The notes under the pieces: generated by a model | Told to the model about the DNA's origin: nothing | Databases searched by the model: none | Seen by the model: only the letters and a program-made list of their open reading frames with translations | NCBI GenBank assembly: GCA_021464525.1 | Contig: JADRCO010000348.1 | Coordinates: forward strand, 1-36,633 | Length of the DNA: 36,633 bases | Direction of reading: 5' to 3' | Source: Rhizophagus sp. LPA8_4_AMF | Taxonomy: Eukaryota; Glomeromycota; Glomeromycetes; Glomerales; Glomeraceae | Made by a program: the position numbers and the translations under genes | In this document: positions 20,221-30,215 of the stretch, piece after piece | Layout of the letters: each line of letters begins with the position of its first letter | Position numbering within the stretch: position 1 is the first letter of the stretch

Positions 20221-20690
20221 TTTTTTTTTTTTGTGGTAAAACGTATCACTTTATTATTTATACGATATAGAACATATTAGAATATAAAAGTAACTCAGGA
20301 ATTTGGTACATAAAATCTACAAACTAAAATTTATGTCCTCCTTCAATACCACGCTTTCGTCATATCCAACGAAAGAGTGGCGATTTTCTCGATGCCACCT
20401 AAATGAACTATAGTGATTGTTACCATATTAATGCTATAACGCTATTATCTAATTTTTTTCTAATTTTCTAAATTTTCTAAAATCAATCATTTTTCCGTGA
20501 TAACCAATTGAAATTTTTCCCTGTCTTCTCTATCATCTTCTTTGTTAAAACGCTTTTTACCTGGCTTTAACGATTCTTTCTTCTTTTCTTTAATAATTCT
20601 ATCCTCTTCTCTGTACACTTAAATAACTTTCACATCTTCTTCTGGCCCAGTATAATTCTTTAAAGAACGTTTTGTAGATAGATGATTCCA
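20221..20690 (-). mobile_element. 3' end of a minus-strand poly(A)-tailed element (copy B)
   Basis: On the minus strand the sequence ends AATAAAGTGATACG, then TTTTACCAC and A12 (plus 20221-20250). This matches the end at 26665-26705. The next 120 bp upstream also resemble 26710-26790. Further upstream, about 20455-20690, a Lys/Glu-rich minus-strand frame (E-E-D-R-I-I-K-E-K-K-K-E) with one stop may be the end of its coding region. The 5' boundary and class are unknown; a retrotransposed origin is inferred from the tail. Confidence 0.45.
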
Positions 20691-21403
20691 ATCTAGCCAC
20701 CTAAAGCTTATGCAAAAGTCTATCTAGTCACGATATATTCAGAAATGTATATATACCTTAGACTTCTTTCAAACTTTCTTGAAACTTTTTAAAAAAACTT
20801 ATCGCTCTGCAACAGTTCAATCAATAAATTCATGTTCGCGATCGTAGCATAGGACGAAATAGATCATGTGAAATCGATCACCTGAAATGCGCAGTACGAT
20901 ATCAGGAAAATGCTATTCTCTCTATTCATAGCTCGGTTAAAATTATCAGATTGAGATTTTTTGCGATCAAGGGGATAGGGTGCGACATAAGATTTTAGCA
21001 TCTTTTTTGTCATCAGGACCAGAAAATGGAATCTCATATAGTGATAGAAAAAAACTAGCTATAGATATTTACGAAAATATGAGAGAGCAAAGAACTTGAT
21101 GCTGGGACTCGCGTTAAATGGCCTAGGATCCGCGTACTCCCTCCCTCTTTGATAGCATCATACATACTTGCTTCTCTGGCATTTTCTGATTAGTTATATA
21201 TCTAAAAAATAGTATTTTTTTTTCTTTGCAAAAAACCGTTACCATTGGTAACGATCGGTATCATGTGACTTGAAATATATCTGCGAACTGATCAAACTGA
21301 CCAATTTATCAATCTGTGGGGCCTTACCCCTTATTTATATCAAATTCTCTAGTTTTACGAAAAAGAAATTTCTTCCCCATTTATCCAACCATCGTAATAC
21401 AAT
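20691..21403. other. Region upstream of the Crinkler gene
   Basis: No gene was identified. A short plus-strand frame near 20995-21100 (S-S-G-P-E-N-G-I-S-Y-S-D-R-K-K-L-A-I) looks like a coding remnant. The pyrimidine-rich stretch at 21138-21150 and the last 200 bp likely include the Crinkler promoter. Confidence 0.35.
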
Positions 21404-22839
21404 ATGTCTAATATTGCACCATCTGGAACGCTTATTAATCTTTGGTGTGATAATCGTTCTATTTTCAAAATTACTATCGGAACGGGTAACGATCTGTTCG
21501 ACCTTAGAAAAGTCATCAAGGAGGAGAAATCAAATTATTTTGCTAATGTTGATGCCGACGAACTAATTCTATGGAGGACCAATGTTGTTTCGAATATACT
21601 TAGGAATAAAGAAACTGCTATTGAACTTTACTTAAACGAAAATTAGAAGATCCAGCTGATACGGTTGGAAATACATTTCTAAATGTTGTAGAAAGTAATA
21701 TTCGAGTTGTTGTTGGTGTTCCCGTTACTGGTGTGTTATAACAATTTTTTTTCGTCTTCTCTTGCTCATATTCGCCAATAATACTGAATAATACTTACTT
21801 ATTCTTTTGCTTTTCTTTTCTGCTTCTTATCGTCAAACCCGCCCAAAAAACACATTCACATTATTGTAGAGCAACCCGATGTTGGTAAGCGAGTCAACAA
21901 AATTTGGTCAAACGCAAGTGAACGCGTCTTGATTTTTGATAGCCATTTTTTTCATTCTCGCCTGCGTGGTGTCATGCTTAATATTTTACGCTGATTTCTT
22001 TATTTCGCTCCTTTGTACCCTATATTCATTCATTCTATTATACAGAGCCTTCTAAAAAACGCGTCAAAACAGATCATGAAGAAATAGATGATGAACCTCT
22101 GAATAAATTTTGGCAAGCTATAAAGAATGCATCTTGCAATAAATTTCTCCAACTATCAAAAGATACTCGATTTTTAGGAAAAAGAAATGGACCTTCCACT
22201 CTATTGATCCGTAAATGTTATAGAGATCTGATGCCTGTTGTCTTTGACACTAAAATAGACAAACTGCGCATAACCGGAAATCCGGGTATTGGAAAAACCT
22301 TCTTCGGACATTATTTACTTTATTTACTTGCACTAAAAAATGAAACTATTGTATATGATAACTCTCATGAAACTAGACCGATTATCTTTGAAGGAGAAAA
22401 AGCCCTTGTTAGTGACAAAAATGGTATAGATAGATACCTGAGAAGATTGGATGTCTGGTATATTGTAGATGGCAAGGAACCAAAAGATGTTAAGGCTAAA
22501 ACAATTCTAGTTTGTTCGCCCAGGAAGAATCACTATTGGAATTTTATAAAGTATGATGGAGTAATCACAGCACGGTTTATGCCAACATGGAGTTGGCAAG
22601 AGATCACTGAGTGCAGGTCAAAACTCTATGACGAAATTGTATCCTTGGATTTAGCTAAGCATCTTTTCAACAGGTGGGGGTATCCCTTGGTTTGTACTGC
22701 AAAGGGCTAATGATTCAACTTATCAAGATTTGCTTGATAAGGCAATTGTAAAGTGCGGTATGAGTATTTTTGATTATGTTGGCGAACTCGATGCAAATGA
22801 CAAAATTAGTCACATGCTCGTCCATATCTGCGTGAACCT

Positions 22840-22900
22840 CCCAGCTGGTGATGATAATGATGATGACAATAATGACGACGATGATGGTGATGACAAAGGA
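22840..22900 (+). repeat. Asp/Asn-rich GAT/GAC repeat in the CRN gene
   Basis: A run of GAT, GAC and AAT codons inserts about 18 acidic residues between the ATPase-like part and the following helix region. It reads in frame and is likely a codon-repeat expansion. Confidence 0.75.
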
Positions 22901-23237
22901 AAGAATAAAAGTAGTTCCTCTACTTCACAACTTCAGCTAGATAAAAATGGTAAAAAACCCTATACAGAGACAATTGTAAGATTTGCATCTAAATATGTGA
23001 GGAGACAGGTGACTCTTCAATATGAAGCACATATAAGAGAAAGACTTCTTGAAAAAACTAAAGCAGGCAATAATTTAAGCAAAATAATAATAATAATAAT
23101 AATTAGTTAAAAAAAAAATTATTTAATTTACCCATTCTCAAAGACAAGAATAACAGAACAAATGGACAGGTAATCCACTCCTGGGTATCGTATATGAGTA
23201 TATGGCTCACAAGATATTGCTTAATGGAGGAAAGTTT

Positions 23238-23252
23238 GATGTTCGTCCTTTA
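23238..23252. repeat. 15-bp target site duplication, left copy
   Basis: GATGTTCGTCCTTTA, identical to 25632-25646. In the CRN frame it encodes part of D-V-R-P-L, a conserved CRN box, so this is the original gene sequence. Confidence 0.92.
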
Positions 23253-25631
23253 CAGTAAATATAATAGATTTGCTACCTGATAAGGAGATTTTAAGGAGTG
23301 CACAATCAAGAAGAATGAAGAACGTAATCTTCTTAGAACAATTATTAGAACCTGATGTTATGAGAATGAAAAAATGGAAACATTTTTGTATAGAAAATAA
23401 TTTTAGTATAAAAGGAAAAATACCGAAATGGTTCAATATTGTTAAAAAAGAAATTACGATTGAGGGTAGTAGAGAAATAGACAAGAAATATAAAAATCGT
23501 TTACTTAAAAGGAATAATATTAACTTACAGCTCTTTGATGAAAATGAAAAAGTTTCAAAAAACAGTATAGTGACATGGAACGATAAAGATGGTTTACCGA
23601 TATTTGGAGAAGATAAGAAATAAACAGTTCAGACGAATAGGTTTCCATTTAGTCGTCAAAGATGATCCAAATTTAGATGATAATGATTCACCAATTTTAA
23701 TACGATTCAAGGGATGCGAAAGAAATATCAGAAAATACAATGTAGATAAAGAAGAATGTTTAATTTATCCAGAAAATAATAAAGGAAGCAGGATTATCAC
23801 GAGAAGAATTGAAAAAGACATAGGAATAAAACCATACGAAACGCTTCAGAATATAATTTATAAAAATAATTTGATAACGGAATTGAACGAAGAAGAACGA
23901 AAGGATGAAGAATATAATAAAAAAATTGATTATATAGATAAAATTATAATTGGCGAAGAAAAATTACTAACTTTTATTAAAAATTGTATTTTAGAAGAAG
24001 AACATGATTATTTAGATCAAATTGATTTAAACATTATTATCCGATGTACGAAAATTAAGAAAAAAGTAGTGGAAAAAGTGAAAAAATTATATGATTATTT
24101 AGTGACATGGGTGATTAGAGAAACGTTACAAGATGTAGGAAAAGAATTATTTTTTACTTTTAAATATAGTTCACTATATGAGAACGAATATAAAATAGTG
24201 ATTAGAAGTTTGATTATGAGTTTGTTAATAGTTAAAATAAGACTAATGTGAAATTAGGTATAGATAAGAATGTGATGAAATTGATATTGGATTTCTTAAG
24301 AAATTTAAATAATAGACGAAGAATAGATAATGAATATTATTTAGAACTTTTATTTATAGAAAAATATTTGGATAAATGAGCAAATCAAAATTGTAATATC
24401 TAATGATGAGGAAATGAAAATTATGGAGATGATTCAAGCGGATATAAAACAAAAAACAAATTAATATGATTAATAATACGCAGGAAGAGATTTTTGATTT
24501 TGCGCTAAATGATGAAGGTTTAAAAGTGAATGAATATAACCTCTATTGGAAAAAACAATTAATACCAGGAGACTATAGAAATTGGCGGAAACGTTGTACT
24601 AATGCAATTTGGAAAAATGAAATTTTAAATAGTAAAAAATTAGAGGATCTTTTTTATTATAATTTTAGTAATGAATTCGATTGGAATAAATCCTTGAAAT
24701 TCATTAGTAATAGAAATAAATACTCTTTTAGACAGTGTGGAAAAGATGATAGTACGATCGATCATATAAAATCAAAAATTTACTTAAAGACCTGCCTACA
24801 TATCAAGTTTTATTCGAGAGGATGACAAATAAAATTGATGATCTGATATGTCCAAGATGTAAAAAAGAGAACGAAGACTGATATCATGTGTGGATTTGTG
24901 AAGATAACGATTGTACAATTCGTGAAACAATAGAGGCATCTATTTTTAATTACAAACTTCTTTTGATTAAGGAAAATAAATTGAAAGAAGTATCAATATT
25001 ACGAGATATCAACATTCAATTCATACAAATCTTGAGAGAAAAATCGCGTATTCTAATTAACTATACGCGAGAATGGGAATTATTGAGAGGGATATACAAT
25101 AATAATTTTAATCATATTTCAAAGGATAAAGATTATAAGATGGTGATAGATGAGTTATGGTTTTTTTGTTATGAGTCGATAAGAACAAATATATGGAATA
25201 AAAGATGTGAGGAAGTGATTAGACTTGAAAAATTAAAGGGGGTAGGATCAGCAGATAAAAAGAAACGTAAACTCGAGGAAGGAACCGAGGGAAATAGTAG
25301 TATAAAAAATAATAATAGTAAATAAATTAAAAACATAAATAATAATAAAAAAGAAGAAAAAAAGATAGGGAAAATTTTTAGTTTAGTAACGAAAGATAGA
25401 ATGATTGAGAAAGTAAATTTGGGGAATAATCAATTATCAACATCATGGAGTACCGTAGTTAAATTTTGATTTAGAACTTAGATTAGATAATTATTATTTA
25501 GTATAGCTCATATTTAGTTATATAAAATATTGTAACGATGTTACTTTATTTTATAGGTATTTATAATAATTATGTAATCAATACAATTGATTTAATTAAT
25601 AAATGCGTTACTAAATTAAAAAAAAAAAAAA
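23253..25631 (+). mobile_element. 5'-truncated LINE (non-LTR) insertion with poly(A) tail
   Basis: The element lies between perfect 15-bp direct repeats, has no terminal repeats, and ends in an A-run after TAAATT. These are target-primed retrotransposition features. Its plus-strand coding matches the carboxy-terminal part of Rhizophagus LINE ORF2 proteins, including K-P-Y-E-T-L, D-Y-R-N-W-R-K-R-C and a C-P-R-C...Y-H-V-W-I-C zinc knuckle. The reverse transcriptase core (F/Y-x-D-D) is absent, so the copy is 5'-truncated and was dead on arrival. Confidence 0.88.
23254..25325 (+). pseudogene. LINE ORF2 carboxy-terminal fragment, degenerate
   Basis: Successive frames carry one original protein: 23254-23623, 23589-24251, a short part to about 24380, 24466-24825 and 24888-25325. 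At least three frameshifts and several stops divide them. In the zinc-knuckle region the codon expected to be Trp, between E-N-E-D and Y-H-V-W, is TGA (24877-24879). Lys/Asn-rich composition follows the AT-rich base use. No endonuclease or reverse transcriptase motif is present. Confidence 0.8.
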
Positions 25632-25646
25632 GATGTTCGTCCTTTA
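25632..25646. repeat. 15-bp target site duplication, right copy
   Basis: Identical to 23238-23252 and directly follows the poly(A) of the LINE. The CRN reading frame resumes as D-E-Y-K-K immediately after it. Confidence 0.92.
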
Positions 25647-26041
25647 GATGAGTATAAGAAGGAAGATTTCCAGATGCAAGAGTTAATTTATCTAAACAAG
25701 ACAGTGCAATAATGTTTACTAAAAAAAACTGAATGGAAAATATTGTCAGCCGATGGAAAAGAATTTTCCATCATGTGATTCAATTATTGCCCTGATAAGA
25801 TCTTTCAAATGACTCTTGCAAAACACCATCCCATTAAAATGAGTGGTCTAAAAATTCTTTATAACAAATTGGATGGCGAGTCAGAAAATCACCTTATCTA
25901 CTATTATCTTGTCATACCAGAACATCTATATGACGAATATGATGTGCAGAAAATTGTTAACTCTGATGGTGATGAAGCTAAGACCATACCAGATTGGATT
26001 GATAAGCGTATATTCCAATGTGTTTTGAAAATTAAGCTGTG

Positions 26042-26664
26042 AAAAACATTTTCTGAGAATTTGGGAATTTATTGTGTGATATATTAATAATAAGGGTTTG
26101 TAATTAGGCTAAATAGATATCATATACATTTTGCATAATTATAATTAGTAAAGCATTTTTTTATTAGCTATTTTGCATGAAAACATTATCTTACATATTC
26201 CATAAATTCATTACTTTCATTACTTGTATCATTGAACTTTTTCATGGCTACATACATGATGATATAGGGCAACCATGACAGCCTTGTAGTTTGCATTTTT
26301 TACGACATACAAATAAAGTTTATGATTTGCCTTTGAATGGTATTTTTTGCAAAAATTTTTTCTTGGTTGGCGTGAACAATTACTCATGCGCACGTGATTT
26401 TTTATTGAATCTTCTGCGTGAGCTCGGACATAGTATCCAGACTCTACCACCAGAAAAAACAGAATTTTGTTCATATGTATTTTCAAACATATATTAATAA
26501 GAGCTTAAATTTGAACACACCTCCTGTGATCACATGGTTTACAATTAAATTCGATTGGCTAATTTAATCTGTATATTATTTTACAGTTGATCAGATAAAC
26601 TAATCTTATTATTACACAATCTCCTTTTTACGTGATCTATTTTTTTTCTTCTCAAAGATTTGGC
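26042..26664. other. Intergenic stretch downstream of the CRN gene
   Basis: No gene was recognised. Two overlapping opposite-strand frames at 26229-26497 have no family features and probably shadow each other. The first part should include the CRN 3' UTR. Confidence 0.4.
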
Positions 26665-26966
26665 TTTTTTTTTTTAAAGTGGTAAACGCATTTCTTTATT
26701 GTGTTAATCGGGAAAAGAGAACAATAACATTGCAGAAAAAAATACATTGAAGTGAATTAGTCTAAAACTAAAACGCCTCTCCATACCACCGCCCCTTGTA
26801 ACTATATAAATACAAAATTTATATCTTTTCATCCCCAAGGCACATCAAATTGACATGGGTTTCCCCTCAAAATATGTGATAGCTAACATACTTTTTTGTT
26901 GTCCTATTCTAAACTATTCTAAACTAAAACTAATTCCTTAGACTAAGCTCACAAATAAAAATCGTC

Positions 26967-28210
26967 CTATACCATTGTCTCATTGTCATCTCCCTCTGGC
27001 ACGTAAATTAAGCCTTGTGTCATGTGAGAATAGACCGCTTTATAAAATGGTTCTTTCTCTTCTTTGACGATTACATCTTCAGACTTACCCTCATCTATTA
27101 ATTCCTTATATTTCTGCTCCTTCGCCTTCATCACTGCCTTCGCACACATATCAATATACTTTTTTGCATAAGCGGCCTTCTCCTCCTTCTCATCCTCAGT
27201 CAACTACTTTACCTTTAATTTCTGACTTGACCCAGCTTTCTCTTCATGATACTTCTCCCAAATGGATTCAGTTTATCTAACTTTGCGTCCTCTTCTAGCT
27301 TTCGCTTTATTCCTTCCGCAACTTCTTTGGTCCTTTCAATGACCTCTTCTTTATCTTTTATAAGTTGTTTTGGAAGTTGTGACGCACATTCTTCATTCAC
27401 TTGATTATACAAAAACAAATCCACCGGTTCTACTTGTTTCACTGAATCTGTTGCGATAGGAATAAAATTTCCTGTATTATTAATTGCCCTATATTCTTGG
27501 ATAACATCTACTACTGTATCTGTCTCCGTTAATTCTTTTGTCATCACAACAGCATTCCTAGGTTCATCTACCATTACCGATTGACCTTCAACAGGCTGTA
27601 GTACCACATCAACTTAGGACTTCGCTTTCTATAACTCCTAAGGATGGTCACCGGTCCTAGAAGACCGCGGTCTTACCGGTCCTACACCCCAAAAAGACGG
27701 ACCGGTCCGTCTCGCGTAGGACCGCGGTCTTTCGGTCCTGGGCTGATTCTGGCCAGATACATAGTGTCGGCCGGAATTACTAAATATGGAAATCACGTGA
27801 TCAAGGATAAATAGTTTAGCCACCGGGCAAAAAATTTTTTACTGGTTCCGATATTGTAACACAAAATTTTTGTGTTACACTTACTTGTAATTCTGGCCGG
27901 CACTATAAGTTCGGCCTGAATTAACATCCAGGACCGAAAGACCGAAAGACCGCGGTCCGGTCTTGAGACCGGCAGTCCTAGGACTGAGTAGGACCGGTAG
28001 GACTGATGACCATCTTTAATAACTCCGGATTAATCCAGGACTTATTTTTTTTAGCACACCTTTTGATTTAGTTCTTTCAGATCCATATACAATCCAAGCC
28101 TTCTTCTGACCTTTCAATTCAATTGATCAATTTATCGTGGCTTTTCGCTCATCCTCACTATTAAATTCAGCTAAAAAACCAATCATTTTCAAAACGCACC
28201 TTTTTCCCAT
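26967..28210 (-). pseudogene. Unidentified Lys/Glu-rich protein relic, split by a DNA element
   Basis: Read 5' to 3' on the minus strand. ATG at 28210 opens a frame with one TGA (near 28130) and the stretch W-I-V-Y-G-S-E-R-T-K-S-K-G. The frame is interrupted by the hAT-type element (28018-27639) and resumes as R-K-R-S-P-K. After a shift it continues in a 130-codon frame (27607-27215, from G-Q-S-V-M-V to E-D-A-K). Another one-base shift near 27268 leads into W-E-K-Y-H-E-E-K-A. A TAG at about 27205 precedes the last 78 codons (27203-26967), rich in Lys/Glu and likely helical or coiled-coil, ending in an acidic tail. I do not recognise the family. Two copies of the flanking 3' sequence suggest it belongs to a repeat. 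Confidence 0.5.
27639..28018. mobile_element. 380-bp hAT-type miniature element rich in GACCGGT motifs
   Basis: Flanked by the 8-mer ATAACTCC on both sides (27631-27638, 28019-28026). Its ends are TAAGGATGGTCACCGGTCC and, reversed, TAAAGATGGTCATCAGTCC. Both subterminal parts are dense in GACCGGT/ACCGCGGTC motifs in inverted arrangement, and the centre holds a hairpin around TGTAACACAAAA-TTTTGTGTTACA (27856-27880). GC content is far above the surroundings. An 8-bp TSD indicates hAT. It has no transposase. Confidence 0.82.
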
Positions 28211-28395
28211 AACTATAAGTATAGTTATATTTGTAGACATCATTAAGGAAATTTTCATGCAAAACTTTGAAAGCTTTCCACTTGCATTTTTCTCAGAAAA
28301 GATTCGGCTTTAAGTTTTGCTTGTTTTTGGTAAAGGTAATTAACGTATGGTTTACCTGTTCCTTTTTAACAGTATTATTCCTTACTAATTTCCTT
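28211..28395. other. Spacer before the micro-exon-like array
   Basis: T-rich transition with no clear gene. If the following array is transcribed on the plus strand, its first exon and promoter would be expected here, but none is obvious. Confidence 0.3.
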
Positions 28396-28401
28396 TTTTA
28401 G

Positions 28402-28985
28402 GTTTTCTGACCTTGGGTTTCGTAAATGGCAAGTTTCAGCTATCGATATTGCTTTTTAATTTCCCTCCTTTATTTAATTGTTCTTCTCTTTTTTCCTGTA
28501 GGAATTTCAAGTTATGGCTTTGTAAATGGTAAGTTTCAGCCATTTTTATTGTTTTTTTTGGTTTTTCTTAATTGGTTTTTTTTTTCAACCATTTCATATG
28601 TTTTAACATTAAGTTTTCTTTTCTTTTTGGATATAGCTTCCGATTCTGCTTCAGAAATATTTTTGTTGGATAACTTGCAAGTATTTTAAGTCTTTGTAGA
28701 TGGTAAGTTTTGTTGGTTTTTGGCTTTAACTTCAGTTTCTCTTTTTTCCAGTTTTGTTTATTCTTCTATACCATTCATTACTTTTTTTAAGGCATTCTTA
28801 CCTGACGGGAATTTACTTGTAGGTCCTTTGTTCTTGTGAGCGGTAAGTTTTGATTGTTCTTTTGCTTCTTCTTTAATTTTCATTCATTTCTTCTATACCA
28901 TTTGTTACTGAATTTTTTTTCTTTTTTTTAGGCACTTCATTTATGAATTTCTTGTAGGTATCTTTGTCCTTGTGGGCAGTAAGTT
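28402..28985 (+). repeat. Tandem micro-exon-like segments with splice-site consensus
   Basis: Five diverged units on the plus strand. Each has a pyrimidine-rich tract ending in AG, a short exon-like segment, and a near-consensus donor: GGCAAGTTTCAG (28428), GGTAAGTTTCAG (28528), GGTAAGTTTTG (28702), GGTAAGTTTTG (28842), CAGTAAGTTTTG (28978). Units are about 100-175 bp apart. The first two exon-like segments are both 27 nt, ending in GTAAATG. Units 4 and 5 share a longer stretch, including CTTGTAG and TTCTATACC-type intron sequence. This is not a normal open gene, since some candidate exons contain stops. It may be a gene of tiny duplicated exons or the relic of one. Confidence 0.45.
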
Positions 28986-29378
28986 TTGATCATTCTTTTG
29001 CTTTTTCCTTAATTTTCTATACTGTTCATTACTGATTTTGTTTTCTTTAATTAGTTTGAAAAAAAACTATATTAGAATTTACTTTACATTTTGCTTGTTT
29101 TTACCAATTATATACTAATCTAATAAAGTAGACAAATTGATTTAATGGACATATAGTATGTAAAAGCATTCAAATAGTTATTATTTAATTGAAACCCTAG
29201 TTGAAAGATATATTATATGCCAAATGGTTATTAGCTTTTACGATTTGGATTTTGCACACATGTGTTCGAATAATGCTCAACTTCTTTACAAATTTTACAA
29301 TGGCGTTTATTACTGCTAGGAATGTTTTAATTCTCTTTGTTCCTCGTGGCCTCTCTTTTTTAGATTTTTTATTGGGGT
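28986..29378. other. Intergenic stretch, nothing assignable
   Basis: AT-rich. The open frame from 29201 begins with TTG and crosses the border of the element at 29379, so it is not accepted as a gene. Confidence 0.35.
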
Positions 29379-29892
29379 TTGTAGGCGAAACTTACAAGTT
29401 TAAACAACTGTCTAATTCAAAACTATTTAAACAGTTTTGCCAAAAATATTTAAAAATGGAAAATTGCGAAACATTTAGTAGATTACAAAACCTTATTAAG
29501 TTTAGACAATTTTACTATTATATAAATTATATAGTTTTGACAATATAATGAGTACATTTGCAAGTTAAATGTTTTTAAAATAGTTTTTATATTTATATAA
29601 AATTAATATTTTTAATAAAATACTACTTTTTATAAGAGTAAAATATATAATTTTAAATATTATTATTTATTGAAAAATGTATAAAAATCAAAAAAGTTTA
29701 CTAAAAAAAATTTTTTTTATCACCTTTATAAATATTTTTAGCATTTTAAATATATTTTTAAGTTTTTATATTGGTTATTATAGTTTAGACATTTAGACAA
29801 ATTATTAAATTTTGACAATGTTGAAAAATTTTGAAATGTTCTTAATTAAAGTTTAGACTTTTGTCAAATCTTAAAACTAGTTTAGCCTGCAA
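29379..29892. mobile_element. Possible 514-bp DNA element with TTGYAGGCKAAACT ends
   Basis: The left end TTGTAGGCGAAACT and the inverted right end TTGCAGGCTAAACT agree at 12 of 14 positions. Subterminal repeats of TTTAGACA and GTTTAAAC occur near both ends (29396-29510 and 29780-29870). No convincing target duplication was found, so class and exact limits are open. Confidence 0.5.
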
Positions 29893-29894
29893 CC

Positions 29895-30215
29895 TTACTT
29901 TGTGCCAAAAACCCATTTTCCTATTAAGAAATAAAGAGTTGATTCATAGACAGAAGAACTTGATTCAATAGCAAAACCAAATATATATTGCCCTTTTTTG
30001 TGTGGTGTTAATGAGTCAGATGACCCACTACATCTACAAACCAACACAATAAAATAGCCTGTTATAATATCTACATCTTCTACTTTGTCAATTCTAGCAT
30101 CTGTAATAACAGATACTTTTTTACAGTCAATTAATTTATTCCAAGTGAATGGATTATCAGAATTATGTTGTTCTTTCTTTTTTAAGGTTGGTGCTGATCT
30201 ATAATTTACATTAGG
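29895..30215 (-). pseudogene. Unidentified coding segment without a start codon
   Basis: A minus-strand frame of 106 codons from 30215 to a TAA at 29895-29897, with strongly protein-like composition (N-P-F-T-W-N-K-L-I-D-C-K-K, then V-C-R-C-S-G-S-S-D-S, then S-T-L-Y-F-L-I-G-K-W). There is no ATG at its 5' side. The sequence continues upstream in other frames (about 30320-30220, G-G-F-D-W-N-S-S-N-N-H) with stops. It is probably the end of a decayed transposon gene. The stop lies directly beside the putative element at 29379-29892. Confidence 0.5.

Larger units (their letters stand above)
21404..26041 (+). pseudogene. Crinkler (CRN) effector-type gene, interrupted by a LINE
   Basis: Exon 1 (21404-21730) encodes the CRN header, a ubiquitin-like domain (I-T-I-G-T-G..D-L-F-D-L-R-K-V-I-K, L-I-L-W-R-T-N-V), with a one-base loss near 21644. 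A short second exon covers about 21848-21894 (H-I-H-I-I-V-E-Q-P-D-V), but its acceptor is not a good AG. Exon 3 opens at 22046 with a basic K-K-R-V-K stretch, possibly nuclear-targeting, and the F-L-G-K-R-N-G-P-S-T-L-L box. A P-loop follows (G-N-P-G-I-G-K-T at 22276-22299), then the W-S-W-Q-E-I region. A G-run at 22675 breaks the frame before I-P-W-F-V-L-Q. An Asp-rich insert, a (TAA)n run and an A-run follow, then the G-G-K-F-D-V-R-P-L box cut by the LINE. The tail (25647-26041, F-Q-M-T-L-A-K-H-H-P-I-K) resumes after it with more shifts. CRN proteins are host-directed or nuclear effectors in oomycetes and Rhizophagus. Confidence 0.82.
26665..28210 (-). mobile_element. Minus-strand poly(A)-tailed element (copy C) with Lys/Glu-rich coding relic
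   Basis: The minus-strand 3' end has AATAAAG, then GCGTTTACCAC and a T-run on the plus strand (26665-26675), matching copy B at 20221. A coding relic (26967-28210) lies upstream on the same strand and is split by the DNA element at 27639-28018. Poly(A) and multiple copies suggest retrotransposition. No target duplication or reverse transcriptase was found, so a retroposed gene is also possible. Confidence 0.45.

Noticed and set aside
21270..21566. Plus-strand frame overlapping the CRN header
   Set aside because: Different frame from the recognisable CRN header; no family features.
23221..23484. Minus-strand frame of 87 codons
   Set aside because: Antisense to the LINE ORF2 fragment and crossing the insertion border.
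27638..27823. Minus-strand Arg/Pro-rich frame
   Set aside because: Lies in the GC-rich hAT-type element and reflects its GACCGGT repeats.
29201..29548. Plus-strand open frame of 115 codons
   Set aside because: Starts with TTG, runs into the inverted-repeat element at 29379, and has no family resemblance.
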